The translations under genes were made by a program, and so were the position numbers. Under the pieces are notes generated by a model, which saw only the letters and a list, made by a program, of their open reading frames with translations, did not search any database and was not told the DNA's origin. 64,000 nucleotides of DNA from Pelargonium tetragonum (Eukaryota > Streptophyta > Magnoliopsida > Geraniales > Geraniaceae): NCBI GenBank assembly GCA_036897445.1, contig JAYMTL010000042.1, positions 62,001-126,000 on the forward strand. The letters run 5' to 3'. Shown piece after piece: positions 1-13,403 of the stretch; positions within the stretch are counted from its first letter, which is position 1, and every line of letters starts with the position of its first letter.

Positions 1-617
1 CTTACGAAGACGAGCTTTTAATATCTATTAGAAACTATAACTTTTTTACTTTTTTTGTTATGGCTCGCTGTACCAAATGGAGCTAATGGATTCCTTTTTC
101 TTTACTAGGAAGGAAAGACTTAAAAGTAGATAGAAGAGTTATAGTATAGTATTGCTTTACTTGCTTGTTTTTGTTTTAAGGTATATCCCTCCAGCCCCTT
201 GTAGTTATTGCAATTCGAGGGTTTAAGCCTTAGAGATACTAATTATAACTAAATAACTAATTCCTACCGACTGGAACTTTAGATCTAGCTGTTCTGTCTT
301 ACTTCTTATCTTTCTTTTGATTGACTTATTTCTTACTGACTTGCTGACTTATTTGTTTGCTCTGTTTTATTACTTGCTTTGCTTATTAGTCTTATATGAG
401 CAGGAGGCAGGGGCTAGACTCTTGTTAAGAATAGAAAGATAAAGAGTAATTATCATTCTAATAGGGAGAAGAATAGGGTAAGAGAGGGATTATGGAGCTA
501 GGTTCTTATTGTTGTTAGTAGTTACTGTATTACTCTTATTTGTATTAGTTATTCTTGTTAGATAGGTATCTTAACTCATTTTATTAGTATTGTTCTAATT
601 CTTTCCTTAAGAGTAAT
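1..617. other. T-rich skewed patch, no gene
   Basis: A T- and pyrimidine-rich stretch around 280-400 is followed by a purine-rich one around 400-500. Few of the G/C dyads typical of the rest of the window occur here. All frames are closed at short intervals. The skew resembles that of former coding repeats after RIP-type mutation, but no family is recognisable. The patch ends at the miniature element. Confidence 0.35.
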
Positions 618-725
618 TTAATTACATTACCTTATGTGTTTATCGTTAGCGAGTAAGCAAACTTAGAGGGATTGGGATAGTATCTATCTTACCAACGGAA
701 GCGTTAGCGGAGGTAATGTAATTAA
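618..725. mobile_element. 108-bp miniature inverted-repeat element
   Basis: The two ends are a perfect 14-bp inverted repeat: TTAATTACATTACC at 618-631 and its reverse complement at 712-725. The interior is short and non-coding, with an 8-bp direct repeat CGTTAGCG at 644-651 and 702-709. TTAA lies at both outer edges, so it is either part of the inverted repeat or a TTAA or TA target duplication; the palindromic edge makes these indistinguishable. The ends keep CpA, unlike most of the window, which fits an element too short to trigger RIP or inserted late. It is non-autonomous. The superfamily is not assigned; a TTAA- or TA-targeting DNA transposon is the simplest guess. Confidence 0.55.
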
Positions 726-1564
726 TATGATAGATTAACAAGTACTTATGCATTCACTATGACCCGGACCAACATCTACTTCTGCTTTCCTTATCTTTAT
801 TTTAGACATGTTATCATATTTACTTTACTATTTTAGAGTTATACTTGCTTTCCTTAGATAGATTAGACCTAAAACTCAGGCCTTGAAAATCCTTAAAAGG
901 GGAGCTTAGATAACGGACTTCTTAAAACTAACGGAATACCCCGAAAACCCATCTCCTACTAGTAAAACTAGTCAAATTCCTCAGAGAACTTTTAATTAAA
1001 CAAATTTAAAGGAAGGATTTTCTAATGGATTTGGAAAACCCTGCTTACTTGATTATCCCCTGCTTTTCACTTTCTTAGAGTGAGAGTCAAATTTAATACG
1101 CCTTTTTAAGTTAAGCCTAGGTAACTAGCAAAATTGTCTTTTTAAAGAATGATATTCCTCGTATTACTAATTAGTCCTTTATTACCACCGATTCACAGCC
1201 CTTAAATATCTAAAAACCCATTTCTAAACTTATTTGTTCTGGGCTTTTTCTAAAATAAAAGGGGTTAACTTCTATCCAAGTTGGGCTATTATATATCTGA
1301 AGGAAGCTACTTTACGGACTAGAAATAGAAAGATGCCCTTAAGTTCCTTGTGACTCCCCCTTTTTATTGACGCAAGACCTGGGCTGATAGAAACCTTTCT
1401 AGGAACAAAAACTTCGACTTTGACCTGTTAACTCCTCTAAAGCCTAACTTCTTCTTATTCATTTTTAGGAGTCCTGGCTTAGTTATAACACCCCGAAAAA
1501 CTTTCCTTATAGTTTCCGGGATCGGTTAAAACGACTTTAGCAACACTTTCAAAAAAGGTAAATT

Positions 1565-1578
1565 AAAAAAAAAAAAAA
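1565..1578 (+). repeat. A14 homopolymer
   Basis: A pure run of 14 A, the longest homopolymer I noticed. It could be the tail of a decayed retroposon, but no target duplication or body could be identified beside it, so it is reported only as a homopolymer. Confidence 0.6.
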
Positions 1579-4500
1579 GTATCTAGGCTATTACTTTCTA
1601 TTTTATAAGAAAGACCGGAAACCTTCTCCTTGCAATATCCACCAGTATTCTAAAAAAACTTACTAAAAATAAGAATAGAACCCTAAAAATTTGAATTTAA
1701 GAGGGCCTTCAATTCCCTTTATCTTAATATTATTCCTGTAAAAATCCTTGCCTATCTGATTTAAACAAAAATCTATAGTTTAAAAACTCCTGTTGACTTG
1801 CTCCTACCCTTATCCATACTTGTTTCTTCACCATAACTTTCTTATACATACCGCTTTTGTAATACTTGCTCTCTGTGTACCCTTGTTTTCTTAGTCTAGA
1901 TAGCCATCAGAGTCTTCGTACCCTCTATCCTTCATTGTTAAGAAATTGGAACTCCTATTTTACATTATAGTTCCTACTCCCTTTTTCTAGATTCAGAATC
2001 GAAAACCCCGAAATCCAGGGGACACAAATAAGGGGGCTCCTCCCGCTATAACACCTTGTCCAGTAAAAACCTGCCGTAATTTTAAATAATACGTTCTACC
2101 TACTTGCTTACCCCTCTCCTACACTGAAGAAAAAGAGTTCCTTGTGACTTAGTTCATTTGACTTAGGCTTTTCCAGATTAATTAAAAAACCTATACCAAG
2201 ACTCACTAGAAGGCAATTTAAGTGCTGGTTAGCCTGCCTAGTAAACATTTGAGCCTTTTACGTTTGATTTAAAACATTTTAAAACCCTTTTAGAATCCTT
2301 TTTTAATAATGTGAGGACATATTACACAAAACCGGGGAGAGAAATAAGAAAGCAACTTCAGAGTGCCCCTACATAGCTTAGTAAGTAAGAAACTCCTTAT
2401 ATTTCCTTGTAGTTTAACCTGGAAACAGAGGAACACAAAACCCTTACCTACTGTAACTTATAAAACGACTAGGATTCTCTTTCATTTTCATCTTATAGTT
2501 AGTAGATTTTCTTACAATTAGGGAATTCCTGTCTAGTTTAGGCTAAGAATACCTTACGAAGAAGAATAGAGTTTCCTTATATGCCTACTACTATCTAAAA
2601 TCCTAAAAAAGGATAGCAGTACAAGATATAAAAGACAAAGAAGTTCAAATTTTAAGTGGACCTTCTAGCTTTCTATTACAGTAAGTTATACAACGCTCAA
2701 AACATTGACTTTTTCTCTAGAAGTAGTTAGAGCTTTGCTTTCGTATAGTGAGGAATTTAGATATCCCTATTTATTACAGGAGCCGGCCAAAAATAGGAAT
2801 ATAGGTCGGACAAAAAGGATTTAGCAGTTTTTGAAAAGCTTATACAAAGAGAGTTTTAGTTTCCCTTTGACTCCCTGTTTTCTAAGACTAAGAGAGTTCC
2901 TTATCCAAGTCGGGTTTTTGAATATAAAATTTTTGTATTTAATTCCAGTAATTAAGGGCCTTTGCGTTAGAAATTAAAAAGTAACTTATCTGATAAGGGA
3001 TCTCGGTCTCCTAGGGCAACCCCACCACTAAAATAAGTAGCTTTGTACTGGATTAATGCTAAGTGCTAAAGGTGTAATAATAGACTCAGTAGGAATTCCT
3101 AAGCGCCGCTATGCACGACTTCTACGCATGGGGTATACGCCTTCTCAAAAGTTATCCTTTATATAACTAAAAGGTCTTTCTTCGGCTTTCTTGCTAGTTT
3201 GACATAGAAAATTTAGGGCTCTTTCATTACTCGATATACTCACATTCTGTTGTTACCCTGGGTTAAAGCTAGGTATTACATTGTAAGTATTTACTAAATG
3301 TAGAGACTAAAAACTCCGTCTAGAAATTGAAATTTGTGTTGAAAATTGTACTATAAAACTGAAAAGTAACTAAAACTTTTTATTTTACAGAAATGTAAAA
3401 TCTAAGGTCCTCCCGGAATTTTTAGAAGAAAAAGGGTAGCTGCTGGATTAAAAGCAACCTGTTTAGTGGGCGATAGTTATTAGCCTGTATGTAGGGTGTT
3501 TAAGTTAACTTAGGAAAAAGTCTTTCTATTGAAATTTGGTGGAATATCTTCTTTCTCACTCAAGTACTTCTTGGATGTCTCTTGGCTAACACTTCTAAAT
3601 GTTTCATACTCTTGGAGATTAACCTCTTTAAAGCACGAGCGCCCTTTTGTAGGAACCCCCTTTATCCGAGTACCACTCACTTTATACTTAATCTACACGA
3701 GGCACAGCTTTTTATTCCCTATTTAAAACTATAGAAGGTAGAGTTTTTAGTTGATGGAGAATTCCTATATATTTAGGCCCCAGGAAAAGATTGACCTAGG
3801 ACTTTAGTGAATTCAAAATCCCGTGCGACACTAAAATTATAGGCTTAAGCGTTTACCCGCTATTTAGAGTTCCTAAGAAATTGCTTGAATTTTTCTGGGT
3901 ATTAAGGGGATCCCTATTCTGTAGGTAGAAAGTACATAACCCAAATTAGATTTTGGACGCAGTGAGTGCGTTTATGAAAACATGACCTAAAGAAAAAACT
4001 TACTTAATATAAGAGTTTCAAATGCTGGCTACAGCCCTATCAAGAGAAACTCGTTTGAGAAGTTACCTACGAGGGATCTTCACCCTTATGGCAGGCCCTT
4101 TTCTTTATAATCAAAATCTTATCCAAAACGTAATATTTTTATAGCCTAGGAAACCTTTCAATTAATGAAATCCGGGTCTGCTTTATAGAATAAAAGCAAA
4201 ATGAACTACATTAGCAATTGTATTTTATATACACCTCTCTTTCTAACTAGAATGAGAAAAGTCCTGAATTCGTTTTGGTTACATATCCTCCTAAGAAGCC
4301 CCCTTAGCTAAGGGTTATTTCTTAAAACTCGCCCTTGCTGTCAGATTTTTGCTTGGGTTTTTCTAATTACAGCTAGGCTTAAATAAGAGGGTATACTGAG
4401 GACTACCTTAGGGAGGGGGAGTTACTTACTGTTGGTAATAAGTAGAGTGAAAATGAAAAATGAGTAGTTTCTTAACAAATACTAGGAAGGGTTGCTCTTG

Positions 4501-6797
4501 TGTTCCTTTGTTTACCTTACTAGCTATATGGATGCTTGCAAAGCAGATACTACTAGGACAGGATATTAACTCTCAGTCTACTGTTAAGGAACATGAATAG
4601 TTTAAAGGTTTTATATATACCTGACATGTATCGACTAAAAAAATCTTCATAATAAAAGATTTATATGAAAATGACTCAAAAAAGGCTAAGACTCAAAATC
4701 AAGTAAGATTGCGGAGGACTTTGTCTTGTAATAAAAAAGAAATAAACTACCTTTTCCTTTGTTATCGAACTCCGGTATCTAAAACCTGCATTCCTAATTA
4801 TCGAAAGCAACACTCCTAGTTATTAGACTTGATATTAGTCAACAACAAAGTTTTGACTCTTTTTGGGTTTAAGTGCATACTCTTGTTACAATCCTAGTTT
4901 AGCAAAAGGGAGCTTCCTCGTTTTTTAATTTAAAACTCCTTACCAAGGTTCTCTTGAAGTTTTAGCTTAGCTATGTATCTACTAATTAATTTAAATATAG
5001 TGATTAGCTGCCCTAGGCAAAAATCTTAACTCTAGAACTTTGAATATTTTGAAATAACATAAAAAAGGCCTTTCCTTAACGAAATATTAGAGGTAGCCAA
5101 ATAGAGGAACCCTTGCTTAAACGGAGTACTTTAGTTTAGCTTTTATAATAGGCCACTTCTCGAAAGGATTCTCTCAGATTTTGCAGGGATTTTTAATACT
5201 ATGCTTTTAAGCTTTAGTAGGATCTCCCTCATTTATTTCTCATTTTGACTCCGGGCCCTACTTACCAAATATCCCGAGGGAAGCTTTTCCTTTTTCTTCC
5301 TCGAACTTGGCTAGTCTCCTACGAAAGTATATAATTTATAAATAAGATACGAATTTCAGAACCTTTTTGTAAACATATAATGCATGCTTTTATAGTTTGA
5401 TCTAACTAGGGACCCCGTTAACTAATTGCCTCCTTTTTAAGATTTTGCCAAGGTTCCCGATCCCGCAGATTGTACATCTACCCCAGGATTTTTGCAAGAG
5501 TATAAAACTTAATATCCTTTATTTCGTTAAGGTTTTTGAAATTAGTTAAGTAAACTTGAGTGGGCTTTTGATCTTTCAGGGTTCGCTATGTATTCGGTTC
5601 CTTAAAAGAAAAAAAGGATACCCAATAAAAAATGAGACTCGTTAAAGTTTCTATTCATTTTAGGAAAGCACAGGGCACTTAAGTATTAAGCGAATTGCCT
5701 TATACCATAGCGTAAAGAAAGTACCCGGTAAAGAAACATTCTTTTTTACTAAAAACTTTTCTGATCTAGTTATAGGTAGCCGGGATTTCATAAAGGTCAT
5801 AAAACAGCTTGAAGCTATAGCCCTTCCTTCTTAAATAAACAGCGCTTTTTCAAGCCTTAGCTATACATTCACAAATCCCGCAAATTCCTATAGAGTCAAA
5901 CTTTGTATGTAGTTTTTTAGGGTTCTTGCTGGGTTTTTTGTAGCTTGTAGTTATGGGTAGAGGTCCTTATTCGTCACAACACAAGTAGATGAGTTCCAAG
6001 ATACAGCTTTGCATTCTTTTGTGAAAAGACCCATAGATAGAAAGTCCTAGTAAAGATGTTTTATCAATCTATGCTAGTTGCTCCCCTTATTAGTTAATTA
6101 TGTATGGATACCCCGGCTTAAACCCCTGTATCTTGACGCAAATGAGATGCTGGGTAACCGTACTCTAGCTCTCATATTCCACTTTCTTTTTGTCTCTTAT
6201 AGTAAAACTTGCAAAAAGCTATGCTTATTCTGCTCTGTAACTGGTTGTAGACTCAATTGCATTGCCCACGACTTCCTTGTAAAATTCCGTTTCTCTTTAT
6301 ACTTTTTTATACTTTAAAGGGCCTTCTTAATAAACTAAAACTACTCACCTTATCCCTGGGTTTAATAACAAGTCAAATTAAGTACATATATAATATTCAG
6401 TATCTCTAACGAGAGAACGAGCCCAAAATAAGGAGCTCTGTCCTTTTTTAATTATCCTGGTGATTCTACTTTATACTCACGTAAGCAATAAAAAACTTAT
6501 ACATAAGACAATTTTGATTTAGCATAAATTTATGCGCATTCATAGACTAAAACAAAAGAAAATTTTAACGGGATTGATTTCCATACCTTTTATAGTAATT
6601 ATCTCTGCGACATTTTTCGCTTCTCCCTTTTGTAGTAGGCCCAAAACTTAGTACGTCTTAATAAACAGGGTCGGCAAGAGGTCGGCTAGATGCTAAAACA
6701 TCGAGTTTCTTATAAAGCAGATGGAACTATTGGACTTACTGCGCATACCTTAGCGGTATTCTGGGGTTAGCGGTTAAAAAGAGTACTCTAAGAGGAG

Positions 6798-6816
6798 ACT
6801 TCCTTATAAAGGAAGT
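6798..6816. repeat. Short perfect hairpin
   Basis: Arms ACTTCCTT (6798-6805) and AAGGAAGT (6809-6816) pair perfectly across a 3-nt spacer. It is one of the longer members of the purine-to-pyrimidine dyads found across the window. No gene lies beside it, so a transcription terminator role is not supported. Confidence 0.6.
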
Positions 6817-7619
6817 ATAACACATTGAAATGAACAACTTAAAGGGCAACTCTATATTATAATTATAAAAGCAAAGAAGCAGGAATCTGAGAAGTATTCA
6901 CAATACCTCTTTATTTATACTAGTTATAGTGGACGATAGCAGGTGCCTTTTAAAGCTCCCTTTTTAATTTCATTTTTAGGGATACTCTAAATTCTAATAC
7001 TAAATAATTGATATAAAATTTATAAGAATTCCTTCGGGTTTTTATATTCTAATAAGGCGCTCATTATATAATAGGAGTCTTTCAAAGTCCTACAAATTCT
7101 TAGTATTTTATATCCTGAGTTACAAAATCCCTCTATAGTATCCTGCTTTGGTTTACTCTTTATAAACCAGTCAGTAATTACAAGAAAGGGATCCTTGATA
7201 GCTCTGGAGTAAAGGGGGCTGTCTTACAAGAGTCTTTTTAGTGTTAACATACTTCGGTGACTAGGTCTCTATTTATAAAAACAAGGCTTAAAAAAGTTTG
7301 CTTAATTCTTATTTCAAAAGGAAATTAGACCCTCGTTAAAGCAAAAATGGACTCTTCTTAACTTAAGTATTACAACACTTTGGTAGAATTAGAACTCCAT
7401 CCCTTGCAGGGTTATCCTAGAAAGCAACAGGTAAAGGGTATATAGCACATTTTACTAGTAAGAATTTAATATTATTACTTAATTATAACTAAGTAAATTT
7501 AAAGCTCTCAACCCTTTTTCAAAATTAAGTCTTTAAAATGCCTAAAGGCGTACCTAATAAAAAGGATTGCTTAAAAGAGCTCCTAAAAACCTTGTGCAAA
7601 TTGGTGCCAAGTAATTTAA

Positions 7620-8010
7620 AGGTTTTAATCTCCACTTCTCCTTAGCTTGTTTGTTACTCTTATTCTGTACCCTATGCCTACTATTTAGAGACCCCCTACC
7701 TTCTCACTACCCTCTTACCGTGCTTTACCTACAATCCTTGCAATCTCCTAAATCTCTATCCCTATTTTAAGAGTCCACCCTACTGCTTGCAGCTTTCTTA
7801 GTTTCAATCTTCTTAACAGCTATTTCTGGGGTATTGGGTGGGCTTACGAGTTCTACCTTACCCTGTACTCGGCCCGCTAAAACTAATAATAGAAAGATAC
7901 CAGCTTGCCTGCAAAACCCGCTATCGTTTTAACTAACAGTAAGGAAATTCCCCTTATTTCCATTTCTGATATATTTATTTAATTCTGTACTAGCTGGACT
8001 AGGGGAGAGT
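7620..8010 (-). pseudogene. Pyrimidine-skewed patch, possible broken coding fossil
   Basis: The + strand is strongly C/T-rich. Its complement can be read for roughly 90 codons with only a few interruptions, giving a Lys/Arg-rich protein-like composition. The interruptions are of the Gln/Trp-to-stop kind that RIP makes. No motif or domain is recognisable, so it could be the basic tail of a transposon protein or pure chance. It is broken in any case, with several breaks. It is distinguished from its surroundings by strand skew and by fewer G/C dyads. Confidence 0.25.
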
Positions 8011-10379
8011 GAGGAGCTTAGAGACCCCCTGGACTGGATATTTCTACTTGAACTTTAAGAAAATCTCGAGGAACAAATAACAAATTATAAGATTCCTAAG
8101 AGATTTTTTAACAACTGAATAGCAAAGAGCTCTCTTTACGCAGATATAGAACTCCCCCTGGAACCTCTTTTGTCTTCCTCTAATTAAAGACTTACCACTT
8201 CAGAAGATGATAGTTAAATATTTGTAGCATCAGGCTATGGGTTTGGCAACTTACTTGATACAAGAGTTTTATAGGACAAGTAATATTATTCTTGATGATA
8301 CTCCTTTTTAGGAAAGCGAATCAGTAACAATAAGCGTGGAATATTCATGTAAACTGCCATCTAATTTAGCGTATGGACCCAAATACTTTAATTCGAGTTG
8401 ATTGAGATTTCTTTTAAAACGGGTACTTATTTATGGTGGATACTACTACTCCCACCCTAAAACCAGTATTGGTGTATGGGCATAAGCGACTTTTTTTGTA
8501 CGTCGGAACCTTGTTTTATGACCTAGACTATACGTTTCCCAACCGCTTGGGACTTTTACTGCGTTCTTCGTAAACACGTCTTATATAACTCTTTATTAAA
8601 AAAATCCTGGTGGAATTTTTATACATCACAAACTCACGTGGATATTAAGGACAAGTAGGGTTCAGACGAGCTAATGCTAATTAGAGTTATAATAAGAAAT
8701 TCACATTTATTTAAATGTGAATCGGGGTTTTTCTATCCGAAGAGCTGTACCACTAAGATATACACAGGGTAAGCTCTATATTAAGATTTACTGATAACCA
8801 AACCCCTATCGTACCCGGCATGCTTTTTTATGCTACAAGACTAAGGAATAGTATAAAAATAAAGAGTAAGTAAAGTCTTTCAAAGAGATTGCCGGGAGAC
8901 CTCGGTCTGACAATGCATAGCTCTAAAAAGCAGTTGCATATGCCCAAAATCTAAATCTAAAAACTTTTCTATTGTTTGAGCTCTCTTATTACACTTAGGG
9001 GAGTATAAAGCTTCCTTCTCTCCCGAGCCTAAACCCGGGCTTTAAATACTCTTGTAGGAAAAGATCAGTCCGGAAATTTGACTGAAATAGTGTGTGGAGC
9101 TAGAAGTCTCTTATTCAAGATTTACACAAACTAGTAATTCTAATCTAAGGAGATTGATTTTTATATAGAGTAAGAGTACTTTAGGTCAAAATGGAGGTTT
9201 CGTTAGAAAGAAAAGCCGAGGGCCTTAGGAGGGTCTTGACTACGTGCTTCAATCTAACTAAGAGAGGTACTTATACTACAAACGAATAATATAAAATAAA
9301 CTACTAGGGTTGAAGCTGAATAATCTCTCTCAGAACTATAACCCTAGTTGGAGCCCTACAAAAAACAAAGCCTAAGCGACTTTTGATTGAAACCTTAAGA
9401 TAGATAAAGGTACTAAAGAAAGTCTACTACAAAAGGTAATTTATTAGAAAGAAGCCCCCTTTTTGACAAGAGTTGCTGTTAATCCGGGAATACCCCACTC
9501 TTTTTGGAAATAAAGTTACATATAAAGAATCGGACTAGTACTTAATAGAGTTGTACCTATAATCCCGAGTAGGAAAAGCAAATTTTAAGAGGGCTCTCGG
9601 AAGTTGTGATCCCTAAATTTGGAACATAGACCCTCCCGAGATTTTTATAGAGCTTTAAGCCGGGCGTTTTCATTTTTTTAGTTAGAGTCAAGTAAAGTCA
9701 AAATAAAGTTTCTGTAATTGGCTGCTGAGTAGTATTAACATATTTTCGTAACTAAAAAGTTGGACTTGTATAGTTTTTTCGATTAAATTAAGGGTTGATA
9801 TCTAAACTTTACTTTTACCCACTTTCATTACTGGATTTTATAGATAAAGCTCGTTAAATTTTATAACGAGGAAATAACAAGTCTTCTACTAAGTGAATAT
9901 CCAAAGTTCTAAAATCTTCTTTATTAAATATTGTCAAAGAGAATCTCCTTAAAGGGGCCCCTACTTTAAACCAGATAAAGAGTGCTAGTCAAGAGACTTA
10001 CGCGAATTCTTTTTTCGTGAGGTTGGGGTTGAAGTTTTGTACCTATTTTTCAGTAAGGCTGCTTTATATTTATAAAAGAGCTACTCTGTATAAGATAAGT
10101 GATTCAGTGACAAGTCATAAAAAGAAGAATGTAAGAAAAAAGAACCATCACCGGTTAAGGCAAGGTTTATCTTGTTGTACCCGAAGTTTATAGAAAGTTT
10201 TTTGTTTAAGGACTTCTAGGTTTTTAAAGAGTAAAGTAAGGAGTTGCTTATTCCTTTGGTTTACAGGGTTTTCTCGATAATTTGTTACAGAATAAAGTAA
10301 CTCAGGCTAAAGAAAGTCCTCGGTTTCTAGTAAGTCTGTTTTCTTGGGCTTGGGTTGGGGTTGTTGCTCCTAGTGTGTT
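8011..10379. other. RIP-type AT-rich background, no gene
   Basis: No supported gene. The block contains the 24-bp hairpin at 8699-8722. The last ~70 bases (10310-10379) are G/T-rich and keep TpG, so they are less mutated than the rest. Confidence 0.4.
8699..8722. repeat. 11-bp-arm perfect hairpin
   Basis: Arms ATTCACATTTA (8699-8709) and TAAATGTGAAT (8712-8722) are perfectly complementary across a 2-nt loop. They retain a matched CpA and TpG pair although these dinucleotides are depleted around them. By a simple base-frequency estimate such a hairpin is expected well under once in a window of this size and composition. Function unknown. Confidence 0.7.
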
Positions 10380-10860
10380 AACTATACTTAAGACTTCCTA
10401 AAATTCCCGCCCTCCGTTACACTACAGCTGGGTAGAATTACTAAACCAAACCCTACCAAGGCTCTACCCCTTGGTCAGTAACTACAGAGCAAAAGAGGAA
10501 TTTCCTTAAACTTATATAAAATACAACTAATAAATAAAAATCTTACTATCTAGAACAAGTAATACACTAGAACTCTACTTTCTATACATATAACTAATAT
10601 AAGTATATTATAGTTACACTAACTACATTAGCTACAGAGAACAATAAGACTATTCGAAGTGCTACTCTTCCTACTCCTATTATAATCTTCTATTTCCTTT
10701 ATCTCTGCCATTCTCTAGCTTCTCCTACTAAGATAAGAAAAGAGGTATTGTAAATAAGAACAGTAATAAAGTCATGAAGAAGTAAGTCAATAAAAAGAAG
10801 GAAAGTAAGTTCAGTGGGGTTTTAAGGTATCATGTACTACTTATATACTATCCTGTATTA
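10380..10860. other. Skewed TE-like patch with a 7-bp hairpin
   Basis: A C/T- and A-rich patch with very high TpA, for example around 10540-10700. Most frames are closed. It contains a hairpin with arms ACCAAGG (10455-10461) and CCTTGGT (10469-10475) around a 7-nt loop. The texture matches the patches at 1-617 and 28890-29530, so they may derive from similar repeats, but I could not align them by eye. Confidence 0.3.
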
Positions 10861-13385
10861 CCCTCCTTCACTATGTTCCCGTCGGGAATAATTATTATTA
10901 CAATACAAAATATAAGGTTCGTATCCTCTTTAACGATAAGGGCAGGGGATATTATCCTTAAAAACTAGGACTCTTTTTTTCTTTTTAGAATACTTTATTT
11001 CGCGACTACTAAAACAAGGAAATGCGGGGAATCCCCATAAGTATTGAGATAGCTAAGGGGGCGCAGGTAGTGCAAGGTCTATTTATTAAGAAAAGGGATC
11101 TCTTTATGAGATTAAGATACAAATAAGAGTGGGTATAGGTATCAAAATCTGCTGCTAAGAAAGTTCTCCGTTTCTGAGGAAAGGTCTAGCTAATAGGGGC
11201 CCTATATCTCTGAGAGGAGGTGCCGGTAGTATTAAGAAGGAGGCTCCACAAGGTATAAGGTATGAGGATTAATAGTAACAAAGAGAGTCAATAAGAAGTT
11301 TTGCGGGATAAGAACCCTTGTATTTTCTCTGCATTCTGGTTAAAGAAATGGAGTTAAAGCCTGCTTTTCCTGTTGGTGTTGCTCCTTAATTTAAGGTTAA
11401 CTATCAATATACTATCTATTTAGCATATTAAACTCCCTCGGAACCCTACGGTCGGAGGGACGTATTCAATATCCCATAGGGCATACTCCTATAAGAACAA
11501 GGAAGCATAGGAATGAAATCCTTACTTTAAAGATAAATCTTTCCTGTACCTGAAATAAGTTAAAACCCCTGGGAAGCTCATTAATAAGTAGCTCCTCTAG
11601 TCTGTAAAGAAAGAAAAAAGGGGGTGTCTTCTTCTCCCCATTCCTTAGCTATAAAGATCAAACTCCTAAACAAGTTAAACTTTAGGGGAGTTGCTTTTCC
11701 CGGCTCTTTTTTTAGTATCCCGGCAAAATAGAGAAATACAAGTACAAACATAAGGAATTTTATAAGAAATTGAATGTAAAGCGCTTCAAATGGTTTCTTA
11801 AAAGGCAGCTGAACTCGTTAGTGAGAAAGGCTATTTCTGGGTAAAATAACTTTGACATTGTTTGCTTTAGTCTTTTTTGAAATTAATTAAGGAGCGGTTA
11901 GTCTTACGTTCTTCCACTCAAGTTTTTTGATTATACAGGATAAAAAGGGGTTATTTGAACCTATGGTTTTCAGTCGAGGAAACTTTTGTCGTACCCGCGG
12001 TAAAAAGGCAACCCTTACGTAAATAATAAAAAGCGCTTTCTTTAGGTCCGGTTCTTGAGCAAAAAAAATAGCAAATAGATAAGAGAACTCTACCGCTTCA
12101 GATGTAGGGTTAAGTTTACTAGTACTAGCCTAAGCTCAAGGCCCCTTTGGCATACAGTAATAAAAACCTGTTAATCATACTCACTTCCTTAGCTAAGCTC
12201 GATCTTTTAGATCCAACAGGAGTTGTAAGAATTGTAAAAAATGACATTATAGGAGTTTCTATTACTACAAAATCGGGTACTTGAATGGTTTACTCTTTTA
12301 GACTAAATTGTATTCTCCTTAATATTGTGTTCGAAATAGTACTTGCTTGTGATAACCTAAAACCCTGATTCCTTTTTCTAGTCGGGAGGTTAAAATTCAT
12401 AAGGGATGGTTAGTGAGTTACTAAAAAAGACATCCCAAAGTACTTGTGTGTAAACCTGTAGAATGTAAAGAGGTTGTTTATCTCCCAAAGCTTTAATACT
12501 AAGCGACTCGAATTTCGGTAAAAGGGTATCTTATAAATATCTAAAGAGCAAAAAAGTGCTACAAATTAGAATATATCTCCTTACTTAATAAACTAGAACT
12601 CCCCAGGAAACCAATTATTTATAAGGACGTGTTTTAACTCCGTATCTGCGTAATTTTGTTTTTAATGCTTAACTCTTTAACTCACCTAAAAACTATAAGT
12701 ATCTCCAATAAGCGAGGTCCTTTACTATAGAGAAGTCCCTCTTGGGAAAGTCAATTCTAAAGATTTCAACCCAACTGTAGAAAATAGCTAGCTTGAGTCA
12801 TAGGTCGTCTTTCTAAGATCTTAGGTTTCCTTGTGTTGAAGAACTCCTTTATTGGAAATATAGGAAAAATCTGGCTTATAATATTAAATAAGTCTATTTT
12901 GATGTTCCTCACTTATCGGCATCCAGTTAACTTTCTATAAGTAGATAAAAAAGTGTGGAATTTTTACACTATAAAACGAAGGAATTCTGAGACTCATGAG
13001 TACATGCCTGCGTAATACATTTAATAGAGCTCCCCTCGTTATATTCGCTTAAAAATAAAAAGAGCCCTCTTTCACGAGGTCGTAACTACTAAATAGGGGG
13101 CTCCCGTAGGTAAGTAGGTAAAATAAGAAGGAATACTCTTAATATATTAGTAGAAAAACCTGCTTTTTGAATTTCTTTCCGTGAGAACACGAGACTTTAA
13201 GATAAATATTACATCGATTTGGTAGACCCTATAACACAAAAATTCTATACCCCGGCAAACCTTGAGATTGCGCATCTTTTTTAATAAGCCTTATCTAGAG
13301 AATAGGTATCTAGCAGCCGCAGTTAAGAAGTAAATAACCAAAGTAGAATTCTCTAAGAGGAATTGAGGAGCTTGAAAAGTTAGTG

Positions 13386-13403
13386 ATATCTATATATAGA
13401 TAT
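13386..13403. repeat. 18-bp perfect palindrome
   Basis: ATATCTATATATAGATAT is fully self-complementary with no spacer. It is AT-rich and could extrude a cruciform. About one such site is plausible by chance here, so no function is claimed. Confidence 0.65.

Larger units (their letters stand above)
726..7619. other. RIP-type AT-rich background, no gene
   Basis: No coding frame worth reporting. It holds scattered short G/C dyads (for example GGGAATTCC at 2521-2529), a 14-A run at 1565-1578 and a hairpin at 6798-6816. TpA-rich words such as CTTA, TAAG and CTAG dominate, and stops are dense in all six frames. I read it as decayed repeat DNA of unknown family. Confidence 0.45.
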
